From Acidobacteriota bacterium (GTDB taxonomy: Bacteria > Acidobacteriota > Terriglobia > Terriglobales > Acidobacteriaceae): a DNA stretch of 7,138 bases. The position numbers were made by a program, and so were the translations under genes. Where the stretch lies: the NCBI GenBank assembly GCA_021810815.1, contig JAJZHR010000118.1, positions 1 to 7,138 on the forward strand. Reading direction: 5' to 3'. How positions within the stretch are numbered: position 1 is the stretch's first letter; every line of letters starts with the position of its first letter. Positions 6,107-7,138 of this stretch are shown in pieces. The notes below the pieces were generated by a model. It did no database searches. It saw nothing but the letters and a program-made list of their open reading frames with translations, and had not been told where the DNA came from.

Positions 6107-6549
6107 TCACTCGTAGAGATTTGTCCATAGGCCTACTTTCGGCGGGCATTACCTGCTGCGCCTTCGCGATAGCTGGTCCGCAAATGCATCTGATCGGATC
6201 GTCCGTCTACGAATGGAACAGCATCCCAGCCACGAAGACGAGCATCGGCGAAGTGAGGCAATTCTTCAAGGGGCCGACGGCCACCCTGGATCAGCTGGAG
6301 GTGCATGCGACGACCTTGAACCCGGGGCAGACGTCGCACCCGCCGCATCGGCACGCGAACGAAGAAATCATCATTCTGCGCGAGGGAACGGTCGAGACGC
6401 TGGTCAATGGCGAGTGGAAGCAGCTTGGCCCGGGCTCCGTCATCTTCAACGCGTCCAATCAGCTCCACGGCCTGCGAAACGTGGGTTCGACACCCGCAAC
6501 CTATCACGTCATCAACTGGAAGACTCCGGCAGGAGACAAGCATCCATAG
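6103..6549 (+). CDS. Tat-exported single-domain cupin protein
   Basis: A 148-residue protein with an N-terminal Tat signal (TRRDLSIGLLS at 3-13; probable cleavage after AIA at residues 22-24) followed by one cupin beta-barrel (about 48-140). Motif 1 is seen as His82-x-His84, Glu88 and Gly95; motif 2 is seen as PGS at 110-112, His122 and Asn126 (H-x3-N). All four usual metal ligands (His82, His84, Glu88, His122) are present, so a metal centre is likely. Its reaction is unknown. KdgF, a small cupin that opens unsaturated uronates in pectin and alginate pathways, is a tempting comparison next to kdgT, but KdgF is cytoplasmic and I see no specific KdgF signature. The gene is divergent from the dehydrogenase, has a modest ribosome site (AAAGAG about 6 nt before ATG) and ends 39 nt from the convergent ROK gene. 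Confidence 0.85.
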   Translation: MITRRDLSIGLLSAGITCCAFAIAGPQMHLIGSSVYEWNSIPATKTSIGEVRQFFKGPTATLDQLEVHATTLNPGQTSHPPHRHANEEIIILREGTVETLVNGEWKQLGPGSVIFNASNQLHGLRNVGSTPATYHVINWKTPAGDKHP

Positions 6550-6588
6550 AAGGACACGGGAGGCTCGAAGAAGGGGCCGCCGGATTCT

Positions 6589-7138
6589 CTATTTGGCGCT
6601 GACCGCTTTGCTGCGAGTCCGCTTGCCGGACGCGGGCGAATGGGTGGAGCTGTGATAACCGGAGTGGCGCTGAAGGACGACCGCTGCTGCGCCACGAAGC
6701 CTGGAGAGCTCGCCATCCTTGGTGATACCAAGCGTGGGAGCTGTTCCGGCGAGCATGGTGTTGTTCAACTCGTTCTGGATGATGGGTCCGAAGCGCGCCC
6801 ATGAGGTGGTGAGGTCGCCGGTGATGAGAATGACTTCTGGAGCCAGCGCCGCGGTGATGAGCCGAAGTCCGCGCCCGATGTGGGATGCCTGCCGGGAGAC
6901 GGCTGCGATGGCGGTGGTATCGCCCTCTTCGGTTAGCTGAAGCAGCTCGTGGATTGTGACGGGGCGGCTCTTTCGAGAGAGTTCCGCATAGTAGCGCAGG
7001 GCGGCTGTGGAAGAGGCGAACACCTCCCAGCAGCCACGCTGTCCACATCCGCAGGCGGGTCCGGTTGGGTCAATGGGGCTATGGCCGAACTCGCCGGCCA
7101 GGCCGCTTCGGCTGGTGATGATCTGTCCGTTGGCCAGG
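6589..7138 (-). CDS. ROK-family protein (C-terminal part), probably a regulator
   Basis: Only the last 182 residues are in the window; the gene runs off the right edge, so its start and any N-terminal DNA-binding domain are not seen. Translation of the visible part begins LANGQIITSR and continues with the ROK hallmark GLAGEFGH, the zinc-site motif ACGCGQRGCWE (conserved C-x-C-G-x2-G-C-x-E), and later LAPEVILITGDL, as in NagC/XylR-type regulators and ROK sugar kinases. The last 30 or so residues form a basic, Ser-rich tail beyond the usual fold. Whether it is a kinase or a winged-helix regulator depends on sequence outside the window; regulator is favoured only from the style of the C-terminus. 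A GTG at 7023 is an internal Val codon and not a start, since the zinc motif lies upstream of it in frame. It converges on the cupin gene with no visible terminator between them. Confidence 0.9.
   Translation of the reverse strand, partial: LANGQIITSRSGLAGEFGHSPIDPTGPACGCGQRGCWEVFASSTAALRYYAELSRKSRPVTIHELLQLTEEGDTTAIAAVSRQASHIGRGLRLITAALAPEVILITGDLTTSWARFGPIIQNELNNTMLAGTAPTLGITKDGELSRLRGAAAVVLQRHSGYHSSTHSPASGKRTRSKAVSAK

Noticed and set aside
6550..6588. A bidirectional terminator between the convergent cupin and ROK genes
   Set aside because: The 39-nt gap has no stable inverted repeat and no T tract on either strand.

Overview
The window looks like a carbohydrate-utilisation island from a moderately GC-rich soil bacterium. 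Gene content (a Tat-exported GH42-like protein, a Tat-exported cupin, LacI and ROK regulators, a KDG permease) and codon use suggest Acidobacteriota, class Terriglobia. This is inference from style, not from a marker gene.

Layout, left to right. Bases 1-190 hold no gene I can support, but three adjacent 22-bp tandem repeats lie directly behind the stop codon of kdgT. Four genes then lie head to tail on the minus strand. In transcription order they are a KduD-like short-chain dehydrogenase (5768-5007), a LacI-family regulator (4665-3574), a Tat-exported GH42-like/GHL6-like glycoside hydrolase that starts at a TTG codon (3375-1234), and kdgT, the 2-keto-3-deoxygluconate permease (1180-191). The hydrolase and kdgT are 53 nt apart and are probably one transcription unit. 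The gaps before the hydrolase (198 nt) and before the LacI gene (341 nt) are large enough for separate promoters. A divergent region (5769-6102) separates the dehydrogenase from a plus-strand Tat-exported cupin (6103-6549). The C-terminal part of a ROK-family protein (minus strand, cut by the window edge) ends the window.

How it may work together: the exported hydrolase would act on a uronic-acid-containing glycan or oligosaccharide outside the cytoplasm. KdgT would import KDG or a close sugar acid. The dehydrogenase would interconvert keto and deoxy sugar acids in the cytoplasm, and the LacI protein would sense a pathway sugar. KdgT is the only member whose substrate can be named with confidence; the rest of the pathway assignment follows from it. 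No KDG kinase, KDPG aldolase, isomerase or lyase is visible, so the module is incomplete or continues elsewhere.

The less ordinary signals are non-coding: a 21-bp tandem duplication in the hydrolase leader, an 8-14-8 inverted repeat in front of the cupin, a 7-bp inverted repeat over the predicted -35 box of the dehydrogenase, and the 22-bp triplicate behind kdgT. I see no IS element, tRNA, rRNA or CRISPR array, and no convincing intrinsic terminator. I found no clearly new system; the most open protein question is the catalytic competence and substrate of the hydrolase-like protein.
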